Origin: Amycolatopsis sp. NBC_01480 | Lineage (GTDB): Bacteria > Actinomycetota > Actinomycetes > Mycobacteriales > Pseudonocardiaceae | Assembly (NCBI RefSeq): GCF_036227205.1 | Contig: NZ_CP109442.1 | Coordinates: forward strand, 3,100,001 to 3,164,000 | Direction: 5' to 3' | DNA: 64,000 bases | Shown here: one piece after another, positions 36,838-44,917 of the stretch | How positions within the stretch are numbered: the first letter of the stretch is position 1 | Layout of the letters: each line of letters begins with the position of its first letter | Program-made: the position numbers and the translations under genes | Notes under the pieces: generated by a model | The model's database searches: none | Told to the model about the DNA's origin: nothing | What the model saw: only the letters and a program-made list of their open reading frames with translations

Positions 36838-38163
36838 ATGCGCCAAAGTGGGTTGGTGACCGCCGACGAGCCGCGCCCGACCCTGCGCCCCATCCCGCGC
36901 TGGGTGATCTCGGCCGGGCTGCCGGTGATGGTGCTGGTCGCGGTGGCGGTGACCTGGCTGCTGCTCGCGTTCGCCCTCGGCGGCGACCAGCTGGACGCCA
37001 TCCGCACCGGCGGCACGCTCGGCGTCGGCCTCGGCGGCGCGGTCGCGTTGTGGCTGGCGGTGCGCAAACAGCGGTCGACGGAGCTGGACCTGCTGCAGAA
37101 GTACGAGGCGCACCAGCTCGCGGAGCGCGCCGCGGCCCACACGGAGAAGGTGGCCGCGGAGAACCACGCGCACCAGCTGCGCCTCGCCGCCGACGCCCAC
37201 GAGGACGCGACGGCCCGGCGGATCACCGAGCTGTACGGCAAGGGCGTGGACCAGCTCGGTTCGGACAAGGCGCCGGTGCGGCTCGGCGGGCTGTATGCGT
37301 TGGAACGGCTTGGCCAGGACAGCGAGGATCCGCGGCTGCGGCAGACGATCGTGAACGTGATCTGCGCGTACCTGCGGATGCCGCCGGCGGGGGAGCCGCG
37401 GCAGGAGAGCGAGGTTCGCCTTACCGCGCAACGACTTCTCGAGCACCACACGCGCCCCGGCTCGGTCAGCACCTTCTGGCCGGACATCGACCTGGACCTC
37501 ACCGGCGCGGAGCTGGCCGACGTCGATCTCAGCCAGTGCCGGCTCCGGACGATCCGGCTGCGCTCGGCGGACCTCAACGGCCCGGCCTCCTTCCAGAGCG
37601 CGCAGTTCACCGGCAAGGCGGACTTCACCGCCGCCGAGTTCGACCGGCCCGCCCGCTTCGACGGCGCGCGGTTCGAAGGACCGGCGACGTTCGGTTATGC
37701 GAGCTTCGCGGACGACGCCGAGTTCGAAGATGCCGTCTTCGCCGGCGAAACCTCGTTCTCGGCCGCCGAATTCGAACGGGGAGCGATCTTCCGGCGCGCC
37801 GAGTTCGGCGGCATCGGCAGCTTCGTGAGCACGAGGTTCGGGGACTACACGACGTTCAACCGCGTGGCCTTCGCGCAGCTCGCCGAGTTCGAGGCGGCTT
37901 CCTTCGCGGGGTACGCGGGGTTCCGCCGTACCCACTTCGCGGTCCACGCCAACTTCACGCGCGCCGAGTTCGGCGGAGACGTCGTCTTCGACGAAGCGAC
38001 CTTCGCCGGACCGCCGGACCTCGGCCGGGCGAAGGTGCGAGCCGATCGGGAGGGTCCCGTGTCCTGCTCCTGGCCGCTGAGCTGGGCCGCGCCCGGGCTC
38101 GACGCCGCGGGACCGTGGGCCCGGTTGATCCAGGAGACCCCGGCGCCGGACGCGCACCCGTGA
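36838..38163 (+). CDS. Membrane-anchored pentapeptide-repeat protein
   Basis: About 440 residues. Two membrane segments lie at the N-terminus (VISAGLPVMVLVAVAVTWLL; TLGVGLGGAVALWLAV), followed by a charged coiled segment, then about 30 pentapeptide-type repeats centred on Phe (ADFTAAEFDRPARFDGARF and so on, about residues 235-400). The repeats form a right-handed quadrilateral beta-helix. The start is uncertain: ATG 36838, GTG 36856 and GTG 36811 are all in frame without a clear ribosome site. Function unknown; the architecture suggests a membrane-tethered scaffold. Confidence 0.75.
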   Translation: MRQSGLVTADEPRPTLRPIPRWVISAGLPVMVLVAVAVTWLLLAFALGGDQLDAIRTGGTLGVGLGGAVALWLAVRKQRSTELDLLQKYEAHQLAERAAAHTEKVAAENHAHQLRLAADAHEDATARRITELYGKGVDQLGSDKAPVRLGGLYALERLGQDSEDPRLRQTIVNVICAYLRMPPAGEPRQESEVRLTAQRLLEHHTRPGSVSTFWPDIDLDLTGAELADVDLSQCRLRTIRLRSADLNGPASFQSAQFTGKADFTAAEFDRPARFDGARFEGPATFGYASFADDAEFEDAVFAGETSFSAAEFERGAIFRRAEFGGIGSFVSTRFGDYTTFNRVAFAQLAEFEAASFAGYAGFRRTHFAVHANFTRAEFGGDVVFDEATFAGPPDLGRAKVRADREGPVSCSWPLSWAAPGLDAAGPWARLIQETPAPDAHP

Positions 38164-38179
38164 GGAGTTAGGTGTCCTC

Positions 38180-38806
38180 GTGGACTGGACCGCATACGTG
38201 GACGGTTACTGCGAGCGCCTCGCGCCCGGCCTGTGGGGCGAGCCGCTGAACGACGTCACCAACCTGGCGTTCCTGGTCGCGGCGGCCGCGGTCTGGTGGC
38301 GGGCCCGCGGCGCGCGGACGGGCCGCACGCTCGCGGTCCTGATCGGGCTGGTGTTCCTGGCCAGCACGGTGTTCCACCTGACGGCGACGCGCTGGGGCGG
38401 GGCCGCCGATTCCGGGTTCATCCTCGTGTTCGTCCTGTACTACGCGGCGATGTTCCCGCACGTCTTCCTACGGGTGCGGCTGAAGCTGTCCTGGCTCGCG
38501 GCGCCCGCGTTCGTGGCGCTCACCGTCGCCATGGCGGCCCTCGGCGGCGGGCTGTACCTGCCGGCGCTCGTCGGGCTGGCGGTGTTCGCCGGCGTGCTGC
38601 TGTACGCGCGAGACCCGTACTGGACGCACTTCGCGATCGCCGGCGCGCTTTTCGCGCTGTCGCTGGCGTTCCGCAGCATCGACGGCGTGGTCTGCGGCGA
38701 CTTCCCGAGCGGCACGCATTTTCTGTGGCACCTGCTCAACGCGGTGGTGCTGTACGTGGTGTCGAACGCGATGATCAGCAAGGAAAAAGCCCCCTCGCCG
38801 ACGTAG
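38180..38806 (+). CDS. CREST/alkaline ceramidase-like membrane hydrolase
   Basis: A 208-residue protein with about seven membrane helices. Conserved features of the ceramidase-like CREST superfamily are present: YCERL...GEPLNDVTNLAF near the N-terminus, ASTVFHL (near 72), and SGTHFLWHLLNAVVLY at the C-terminus, giving the Ser/Asp/His set that would bind a metal. It may hydrolyse amide bonds in a membrane lipid; the substrate is unknown. GTG 38180 follows GAGGAGTTAGG. The terminator hairpin overlaps its last codons. Confidence 0.8.
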   Translation: MDWTAYVDGYCERLAPGLWGEPLNDVTNLAFLVAAAAVWWRARGARTGRTLAVLIGLVFLASTVFHLTATRWGGAADSGFILVFVLYYAAMFPHVFLRVRLKLSWLAAPAFVALTVAMAALGGGLYLPALVGLAVFAGVLLYARDPYWTHFAIAGALFALSLAFRSIDGVVCGDFPSGTHFLWHLLNAVVLYVVSNAMISKEKAPSPT

Positions 38807-38817
38807 GCGAGGGGGCT
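38788..38817. terminator. Bidirectional terminator
   Basis: Perfect 12-bp stem AGCCCCCTCGCC / GGCGAGGGGGCT with a 6-base loop, between the convergent ceramidase-like and symporter genes. Confidence 0.9.
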
Positions 38818-38829
38818 CCTTGACTGTCC

Positions 38830-40482
38830 TCAGTGGACGCCGATGGGCCGCAGGTCCTTGTCGTGCTCGTCGGCGTGGTAGTCCGTCGGCTCGGTCTCGT
38901 CCGTGCCGGACTGCCACTTCAGCCGGCGCGCGATGACCGTGACGATCGCGGCGACCACGATGTTCGCGACCAGGGCCACGAAGCCCGGGTAGATCTGCAC
39001 CGTCGAGCCGGCGAACGGGTGCCAGCCGAAGATCGACAGGTTGCCCATGGCCAGCGCCGAGCCGCCGAAGTGCTGCTTCCCGTTGGCCGGGTTGGGGATG
39101 CCGTACAGCATGATCAGGCCCCAGCCCATGCCCACGATCCAGCCGGCGATCAGGCCGGCCTTGTGGAACCAGCGCGTGTACAGCGCGATCGCGACCGCCG
39201 GCAGCGTCTGCAGGATCAGCACGCCGCCGATGAGCTGCAGGTCGATGGAGAACTGCGGGTCGATCAGGATGATCACCAGCACCGCGCCGAGCTTGACGAC
39301 CAGCGAAGCGAGCTTGGCCTGCTTCGCCTCCTGCTTCGGCGTGGCGTCCTTGCGGATGTACTCCTTGTAGATGTTGCGCGTCCACAGGTTCGCCGCGGCG
39401 ATCGACATGATCGCGGCCGGCACCAGCGCGCCGATGCCGATCGCGGCGAACGCGATGCCCGCGAACCAGTGCGCGAACTGCGAGTCGAACAGCAGCGGGA
39501 CGATGGTGTTGCCGTCGGGCTTGCCGGTGGCGTTGTTCGTCAGCGGCTTGACGCCGGCGCTGATCGCCACGTAGCCGAGCAGCGCGAGCAGGCCCAGGAC
39601 AAACGAGTAGGCCGGCAGCGCGACCATGTTGCGCTTGATCACGTTGCGGCCGCGCGAGGCGAGCACGCTGGTCAGCGAGTGCGGGTACAGGAACAGCGCC
39701 AGCGCCGACCCGAGCGCGAGGGTGGCGTACTGCAGCTGGTTGTTCGCGTTCAGCAGCAGCGAGCCCGCGGGCTTGCCGGTCGCCTTGCTCGGCTTGGCCA
39801 GCTGAGTCTGCGCCTGGTCGAAGATGTGCGACCAGCCGCCGAGCTTCGCGGGCAGGTAGATGATCGCCACGATGATCACGATGTAGATCAGGATGTCCTT
39901 GACGAACGCGATCAGCGCGGGCGCGCGCAGGCCCGACTGGTACGTGTACAGCGCCAGGATCAGGAACGCGACCAGCAGCGGCAGGTGCCCGACGATGCCG
40001 GAGCCGTTGATGCCCATCGTGCGCAGCACGGCCTCGAGGCCCACCAGCTGCAGCGCGATGTACGGCATGGTCGCGACGATGCCGGTGATCGCGATCAGCA
40101 GCGCGAGCGTCGGCGAGCCGAAGCGGCCGCGGACGAAGTCGGCCGGCGTCACGTAGCCACGAGACCGGCTGACCGACCACATGCGCAGCGCGGGCAGCAG
40201 GACGATCGGGTAGACGACGATCGTGTAAGGCAGCGCGTACATGCCCAGCGCGCCGGCGCTGAACACGAGCGCGGGCACGGCGACGAAGGTGTACGCCGTG
40301 TAGAGGTCACCGCCGAGCAGGAACCACGTGATCCACGAGCCGAACTTGCGGCCGCCGAGGCCCCATTCGTCGAGGTGGTCCAGGTTCGCCCCGGCCTTCC
40401 AGCGCGAGGCCACGAAGCCGAGCACGGTGACGATCAGGAAGAGGACGATGAAAACCGTCAGCTCGAGCCACTGGATGGTCAT
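38830..40482 (-). CDS. Sodium:solute symporter (MctP-like)
   Basis: A 550-residue transporter with about 13 membrane helices. It contains the solute-sodium-symporter signatures GGRKFGSWITWFLLGGD and YTAYTFVAVPALVF near the N-terminus and SRGYVTPADFVRGRF (near 108). Pairing with a DUF3311 protein is typical of monocarboxylate/organic acid permeases of the MctP group, so pyruvate, lactate or acetate are candidate substrates (inference). Its ATG overlaps the DUF3311 stop (ATGA). The C-terminus is hydrophilic and His/Asp-rich. Confidence 0.88.
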   Translation of the reverse strand: MTIQWLELTVFIVLFLIVTVLGFVASRWKAGANLDHLDEWGLGGRKFGSWITWFLLGGDLYTAYTFVAVPALVFSAGALGMYALPYTIVVYPIVLLPALRMWSVSRSRGYVTPADFVRGRFGSPTLALLIAITGIVATMPYIALQLVGLEAVLRTMGINGSGIVGHLPLLVAFLILALYTYQSGLRAPALIAFVKDILIYIVIIVAIIYLPAKLGGWSHIFDQAQTQLAKPSKATGKPAGSLLLNANNQLQYATLALGSALALFLYPHSLTSVLASRGRNVIKRNMVALPAYSFVLGLLALLGYVAISAGVKPLTNNATGKPDGNTIVPLLFDSQFAHWFAGIAFAAIGIGALVPAAIMSIAAANLWTRNIYKEYIRKDATPKQEAKQAKLASLVVKLGAVLVIILIDPQFSIDLQLIGGVLILQTLPAVAIALYTRWFHKAGLIAGWIVGMGWGLIMLYGIPNPANGKQHFGGSALAMGNLSIFGWHPFAGSTVQIYPGFVALVANIVVAAIVTVIARRLKWQSGTDETEPTDYHADEHDKDLRPIGVH

Positions 40483-40760
40483 CGGGCCTCACCCTCGTCG
40501 AGGTCGTCCACGCGCAGCTCGTCCTTGCCGCCGGTGTTGCCCGGCTTCTGGCGCGTCGCCCAGTAGACGATGCCGGTGCAGAGCACACCGATCACGACGA
40601 ACGCGAGCTGGAACCAGTAGAAGAACGGCATCCCGAACAAGCGCGGGCCGTCGAAGTTGAACAGCGGGGTGACCAGGATCAGCAGCGGGATGATCAACAG
40701 CAGGTTCCACGGGCTGAACTGGAACCCGCGCACCCGCCCATCCTGTTTGGCAGTGGACAT
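40479..40760 (-). CDS. DUF3311 family small membrane protein
   Basis: A 93-residue protein with two membrane segments (LLLIIPLLILVTPLFNF and YWFQLAFVVIGVLCTGIVYW) in the DUF3311 pattern, probably an accessory subunit of the following symporter. ATG 40760 is preceded by GTGAGG. It is the first gene of the two-gene operon. Confidence 0.85.
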   Translation of the reverse strand: MSTAKQDGRVRGFQFSPWNLLLIIPLLILVTPLFNFDGPRLFGMPFFYWFQLAFVVIGVLCTGIVYWATRQKPGNTGGKDELRVDDLDEGEAR

Positions 40761-41134
40761 CGAACCTCACCTAACACTCACGTAACACGCGACCGGGCTG
40801 ACCCTAGAACTTCGGCCTCCCGGGCGTCACGCGTGTCCGATATCGATTTGATCAGCGCAGGTCACGGGCCTGACGAAGGTGGCTTTCACCGGCTTGCCGG
40901 GAAGCTGCGGGTTTCGGCGGGAGCTGTGGACAAGATCGTGGAGGACTGCCTTGTGGACGTCCTCGGGTCGGCTGGCGCGGACCTCACCGGTGCCCCACTG
41001 CCGGTAGCGGCCGGCGGGTGCGGCCCCAAGGTGTTGTGGCCCCGCCGGGTTTTCCCCAGCCGGGACCACTTTCCCACAGCTTGTGCACAGAGTTATCCAC
41101 AGGCGGTGGACAACTTTCGGCTAGACTGCCGGGC
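40761..41134. promoter_or_regulatory. Intergenic region with a cluster of DnaA-box-like nonamers
   Basis: 374 bp without a convincing gene. DnaA-box-like 9-mers: 40925-40933 (minus, TTGTCCACA), 41081-41089 (TTGTGCACA), 41093-41101 (TTATCCACA), 41105-41113 (minus, TTGTCCACC), plus weaker ones at 40952, 41050 and 41070. The four in 41070-41113 directly precede the promoter of the XRE gene, whose -10 is TAGACT at 41122-41127. Confidence 0.55.
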
Positions 41135-41410
41135 ATGGTTCGGGTGCCGCTGACGGAAGAGGAACGCTCACGGGGTGAGCGGCTCGGCGTGGCGCTGCGC
41201 GCGGCCCGCGGCGCACGCAGCATGGTCGACGTCGCCGCCGAGGCGGGGATCTCGGTGGAAACCCTGCGGAAGATCGAAACCGGCCGGATTCCGACCCCGG
41301 CGTTCTTCACGGTCGCCGCGATCGCGGACGCGGTGGCCATGCCGCTGGACGTCCTGCGCGAGGCCTGCTCCGAGGATGCCGGGACCGGGGAATTCTCCCA
41401 AGCCAGTTGA
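41135..41410 (+). CDS. XRE-family helix-turn-helix regulator
   Basis: A 91-residue Cro/CI-type DNA-binding protein: RLGVALRAARGARSMVDVAAEAGISVETLRKIETGRIPTPAF covers helices 1-4 of the HTH. It has no additional domain. ATG 41135 lies 7 bp after a TAGACT -10 element, so the transcript is probably leaderless. The promoter is overlapped by the DnaA-box-like cluster, suggesting cell-cycle or replication-linked control (inference). Target genes are unknown. Confidence 0.82.
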   Translation: MVRVPLTEEERSRGERLGVALRAARGARSMVDVAAEAGISVETLRKIETGRIPTPAFFTVAAIADAVAMPLDVLREACSEDAGTGEFSQAS

Positions 41411-41416
41411 ACGTCC

Positions 41417-41992
41417 TCAGCCGCGCAGGCGGTTCAGGATGTGGTCCCGATCGTTGATGTACAAGCAATCCTTCACCGGCAGGTCGAACGAATTCAGCAG
41501 CTTTTCGAAGTCCGAAAGCTCGTCCGGGGTCAGGGGCAGTTCGGCGACGGTGATGTGGGCGGCCATCGCGTCGGCCAGTTCTTCCCACTCGCCCGACCAC
41601 TGGAGGCTTCGGTAGTGGGTCAGCTCGGCCGGGGTGAAGCGGTCGGCCAGCAGGCCCAGCAGGCTGTCGAGGAAGTAGCTGATGCGGTTCTCGGCCGCGT
41701 CGGCGACGGTGGGGTTCGCCGGGTCGCGCGCGGCGTCCGGGTTGCGGACCACGCCCAGACCGGTGACCGGGTATCCCGTGTGGACAAAGCCCTCGGCGTC
41801 GACCAGCACCACGACATGCACGCCGTAGCGCTCGCCGGCGCAGCGCCAGCGGCCGTTGTACTGGCGGGCCCGCGGCTCGCCCGGGTCGTTCGCGACGTCC
41901 TTGACGACCGCGATGATCTGCTCGTCGCTCCAGGCAGGCGGGAACTCGGTGGTCGCCCTGCGCCCGGTGCCCGGTGCGTGTCCGCCGCCCAC
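41417..41992 (-). CDS. Possible EndoU nuclease domain fused to a MafI-like immunity domain
   Basis: A 191-residue protein. The first half, from the start GGGHAPGTGRRATTEFPPAW through WSDEQIIAVVKDVANDP to YGVHVVVLVD, TGYPV and VVRNP, follows the order of actinobacterial EndoU-type toxin domains, but begins right at the GGGH motif. The second half (ISYFLDSLLGLLADRF, then LTPAELTHYRSLQW and LPLTPDELSDFEKLLNSF) resembles MafI-type immunity proteins. GTG 41992 has a GAGAGGAG 5 bp upstream. No signal peptide or delivery domain is present. Both similarities are from recall and moderate; it could instead be an uncharacterised intracellular protein. Confidence 0.45.
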   Translation of the reverse strand: MGGGHAPGTGRRATTEFPPAWSDEQIIAVVKDVANDPGEPRARQYNGRWRCAGERYGVHVVVLVDAEGFVHTGYPVTGLGVVRNPDAARDPANPTVADAAENRISYFLDSLLGLLADRFTPAELTHYRSLQWSGEWEELADAMAAHITVAELPLTPDELSDFEKLLNSFDLPVKDCLYINDRDHILNRLRG

Positions 41993-42037
41993 CAGAACTC
42001 CTCTCGTCCGGGTGGAGCCTAACGCGCCGCGCCCGGC

Positions 42038-43312
42038 TCAGCCGATCAGCGAGAGCACCACGATCCCGGCCACCAGCAGGTCCGGGCCCCGGAACAGCTG
42101 CCGCGCGAGGTTCGCGGGCAGGGGACCGGCCGGGGTGTCCACAAAACCCGCGCTGCTGTAATCCACCGGTTTGCGCGTCACCGTCCGCAGCACCGCGAGC
42201 ACGGCCACCGGCAACATCGTCCAGGCCAGGCCCGACACGGACGTGCCCAGCGCCAGCAGCCCCGCGCCGAGCAACACGGACCAAACGGCGGCGACCACCA
42301 CCAGCGCGACGCCGTGCGTCAGCACCAGCTCGAAGTCCGACGAGCCCAGCCACCGCCGACGGCCCGGGTTGCGCCACAGCACGCCCAGCCCGGCGCCGAA
42401 CGGCGTCAGCGCGACGTACGCGCCCAGCCCCACCAGCACCGCGCCCGGCAACGTCGGCACGGCGACATGCCCGACCGCCACGGCCAGCGCCACCAGCAGC
42501 AACGCGCCCAGATACCGCGACCGCCCGACGACGCCCGCCCAGGCCAGCCGCAGCGCCGACGGGTGACGCAGCGACCACGAGCCGGCCGGCGCCGACTCCG
42601 GCAGCATCATCATCGGGTCGAGGAAGGTGACCGCGACCGAGCGCAGCACCCGCGCGTTCCAGCCGTCGAGCAGCACCGCGCGGCCCGCCCGCGTCACCGC
42701 CCCGCCGCCGAACGCCAGCGCCACCGCGCACAACAGCACCGCGCCGCCGACGTACTGCACCGGCGACGGCCCGAGGCGCGCCGCCGCGATCGCGACCCCC
42801 GCGACCGCCAGCACCAGCGGCCCCGCCGGGTCGACGCGTAACGCGGTGCGCCGCGCCGTCGCGAAGGCCAGCACGGCGCTCCCCACGATCAACGCGAACC
42901 CCGCGCGCCACAGGTCCGGCCCACCGCCGCCGACGGCCAGCATCAGCGCGGCCACGTACGCGACCACCGCGACGAACCCGGTCAGCGCGCCCGCGAACCG
43001 CGCCGCCACCACGCGACGACGGTCGACGCGCGCGAAGTCCATCCACGTCAGCTCGGCCGGCTCGGCCCACACGAAGCCGCGGCGAAGGAGGCTGCGCCAG
43101 CCCACGGCACAGCACAGCAGCACCAGGCCCAGCACCGCCGGGAAGTCCACAGGGGACTGTCCGAACAGGACCCGATGCCAGGAGTCCGTGCGGAAGAACG
43201 CGGTGAACAGGAAGCCGCCGCCGAAGATCAGCACAAACGTGGCGCTGTCGCCGCTGAACACCCCGCCGAACCGTTTACGGCCGGGCACGCGCAGGCGGAC
43301 GCCGAGGCTCAC
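42038..43312 (-). CDS. ABC transporter permease (paralogue of 6571-7761)
   Basis: A 424-residue hydrophobic protein with about ten membrane segments. It shares with the permease at 6571-7761 the RRG-FVWAEPAELTW-x-DF motif near residue 75 and general layout. GTG 43312 overlaps the stop of the ATPase gene (GTGA), so the two are coupled; an adjacent GTG at 43315 is also possible. Together with the ATPase it forms a second copy of the same transporter type. Substrate unknown. Confidence 0.75.
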   Translation of the reverse strand: MSLGVRLRVPGRKRFGGVFSGDSATFVLIFGGGFLFTAFFRTDSWHRVLFGQSPVDFPAVLGLVLLCCAVGWRSLLRRGFVWAEPAELTWMDFARVDRRRVVAARFAGALTGFVAVVAYVAALMLAVGGGGPDLWRAGFALIVGSAVLAFATARRTALRVDPAGPLVLAVAGVAIAAARLGPSPVQYVGGAVLLCAVALAFGGGAVTRAGRAVLLDGWNARVLRSVAVTFLDPMMMLPESAPAGSWSLRHPSALRLAWAGVVGRSRYLGALLLVALAVAVGHVAVPTLPGAVLVGLGAYVALTPFGAGLGVLWRNPGRRRWLGSSDFELVLTHGVALVVVAAVWSVLLGAGLLALGTSVSGLAWTMLPVAVLAVLRTVTRKPVDYSSAGFVDTPAGPLPANLARQLFRGPDLLVAGIVVLSLIG

Positions 43313-43914
43313 CACAGTTCGAGCACGCTGTCGGCCGCGTCCAGCAACGGCTGGTGGTGCGTGGCCACCACCACGGCCGCGCCCGCCGCCGTCGACCGGC
43401 CGATCAGGTCCACCAGCCACTCCTTGCCCGCCGTGTCCAGCGCGCGCTCCGGCTCGTCGAGCAGCAGCACCCGGTGCGGGCGCGCGGTGACGCCGAGCAG
43501 GAGCAGCCGCCGCCGCTGGCCCGCGGAGAAGTGCCCGGCCGTGACGCGGGCGCGCTCGGCCAGGCCCGCGTCGGCCAGCAGCGCGTCGAAGTCGCCGAGG
43601 TCCTCGCCGAACGAGCCGGCCAGCAGCTCGAGGTGCTGTACCGGGGTCAGCTCGGCGAAGAAGTCCGAGTCGTCGAACAGCACGGACACCTTGCGGCGGA
43701 AGTCGAGGCTGCGCTCGTCCGGCTTCCGGCCGTCGATCAGCACCCGTCCGCGCTGCGGCTGCTGCATGCCGTACAGGCACCTCATCAACGTCGACTTGCC
43801 GACGCCGTTCGGCCCGACCAGCACCGCGCACTCACCGGGGTCGACCGAGAAGTCGAGGCCGTCGAGCAGCCAGAGATCGCCCGCCTTCACCCCGATCCCG
43901 CGCGCGTCGATCAT
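43309..43914 (-). CDS. ABC transporter ATP-binding protein (paralogue of 5624-6208)
   Basis: A 201-residue ATPase with Walker A GPNGVGKST (near 36), signature FSAGQ (near 126) and Walker B VLLLDEPERALD. It is closely related to the ATPase at 5624-6208. ATG 43914 overlaps the stop of the LLM oxidoreductase gene (ATGA), placing oxidoreductase, ATPase and permease in one operon. Confidence 0.87.
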   Translation of the reverse strand: MIDARGIGVKAGDLWLLDGLDFSVDPGECAVLVGPNGVGKSTLMRCLYGMQQPQRGRVLIDGRKPDERSLDFRRKVSVLFDDSDFFAELTPVQHLELLAGSFGEDLGDFDALLADAGLAERARVTAGHFSAGQRRRLLLLGVTARPHRVLLLDEPERALDTAGKEWLVDLIGRSTAAGAAVVVATHHQPLLDAADSVLELW

Positions 43915-44804
43915 CGGCCGTGCAGCAGCTCGACGACGGGCGCGAACGCCTCCGAGTTGGGCTCCAGCACCGTGAAGTACGAGATCCCGAACCGCTCGCG
44001 GTGCGCCACGAGCTGCTCCGCGATCTCCTCGGGGGTGCCGATCAACGCAGTCGGCGCGGCGGCCAGCTCGTCGAGCGTGAGCGCGCCCCTGACCTGCTCG
44101 TGCAGCTGAGCCATGGCCCGCTGCCGGTCGTCGGTCACGATCACGAAGTGGGCGAGCAGGTTGAACTCGGCGGTGCGATCACCCAGCCGCTCGCTGACGA
44201 AACTGACGCGCTCGGAGATCCCGTCCGGCGCCGCGGGCACGAGCCCGGACCCGTCCGGCACCTTCGCGGTGCCGGTGAACGCGATGATGTCGGCATGCTC
44301 GGCGGCGAGGGTGAGCACCCGGTCGCCGCGGCCGCCGATCATCAGCGGCGGGCCGCCCGGACGCACCGGCGCGGGCTGGTGCTCGGGGTCGGCGTAGAGC
44401 CGCTTCAGCTCCTTGATCGTGTGCTCGAGGTGGTCGACGCGCTGCCCGGCGCGGGGGAAGTCCAGCCCGGCCGCCTCGAACTCCGCCTTGACGTATCCGG
44501 CGCCGAGCCCCAGCTCCATCCGCCCGCCGACGAACTGGTCGGTGCCGGTGACCTCGCGCGCCAGCACCGCCGGCCGGTGGAAGCCGACGTTGAGCACGAA
44601 CGTGCCCAGCCGGACCCGCTCGGTCACCTCGCCGGCGAGCACCAGGCCCGGGAACGGCGGCGCCATGCCCAGGTGATCGGCCACCGTCAGCACGTCGTAG
44701 CCGATTTCCTCGACGCGGCGGCACTTCGCCACCCAAGCTTCGCGCGAGTCCGGAAGGATCAGGTTCACGCCGAACCGGAACGGTTTCACCCCAGAAGCGG
44801 TCAT
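43911..44804 (-). CDS. LLM class (luciferase-like) oxidoreductase, probably F420-dependent
   Basis: A 297-residue TIM-barrel flavin/F420 enzyme. Typical elements are RRVEEIGYDVLTVADHLG, RVRLGTFVLNVGFHRPAVLAREV, GGRMELGLGAGY and PLMIGGRGDRVLTLAAEHAD. The closest class I know is the TIGR03621-type F420 oxidoreductases of actinobacteria. The substrate is unknown. ATG 44804; first gene of the operon with the ABC pair. Confidence 0.85.
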   Translation of the reverse strand: MTASGVKPFRFGVNLILPDSREAWVAKCRRVEEIGYDVLTVADHLGMAPPFPGLVLAGEVTERVRLGTFVLNVGFHRPAVLAREVTGTDQFVGGRMELGLGAGYVKAEFEAAGLDFPRAGQRVDHLEHTIKELKRLYADPEHQPAPVRPGGPPLMIGGRGDRVLTLAAEHADIIAFTGTAKVPDGSGLVPAAPDGISERVSFVSERLGDRTAEFNLLAHFVIVTDDRQRAMAQLHEQVRGALTLDELAAAPTALIGTPEEIAEQLVAHRERFGISYFTVLEPNSEAFAPVVELLHGR

Positions 44805-44852
44805 GGCCCCACGCTACCGACCGGTCCGCGCGGTTTCCCGCCCGGCGCAGCA

Positions 44853-44897
44853 CAAAGGGGACGCTCGCCACCGGTTTGGCAGCGAACGTCCCCTTTG
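44853..44897 (-). terminator. Terminator of pckG
   Basis: An 11-bp stem (CAAAGGGGACG / CGTCCCCTTTG) around a 23-base loop, just beyond the pckG stop on the minus strand. Confidence 0.7.
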
Positions 44898-44917
44898 GAC
44901 ATTCAGGACGTGCGAGC

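Noticed and set aside
36276..38171. 631-codon frame overlapping the AhpD-like and pentapeptide-repeat genes
   Set aside because: It is Arg/Pro-rich and spans two well-supported genes on both strands.
40925..41113. Chromosomal origin of replication
   Set aside because: Several DnaA-box-like sites exist, but there is no dnaA, dnaN, recF or parAB gene, and the cluster is smaller than an actinobacterial oriC.
40833..41153. 106-codon frame in the DnaA-box region
   Set aside because: No ribosome binding site, no conserved motif, and it runs over the promoter and start of the XRE gene.
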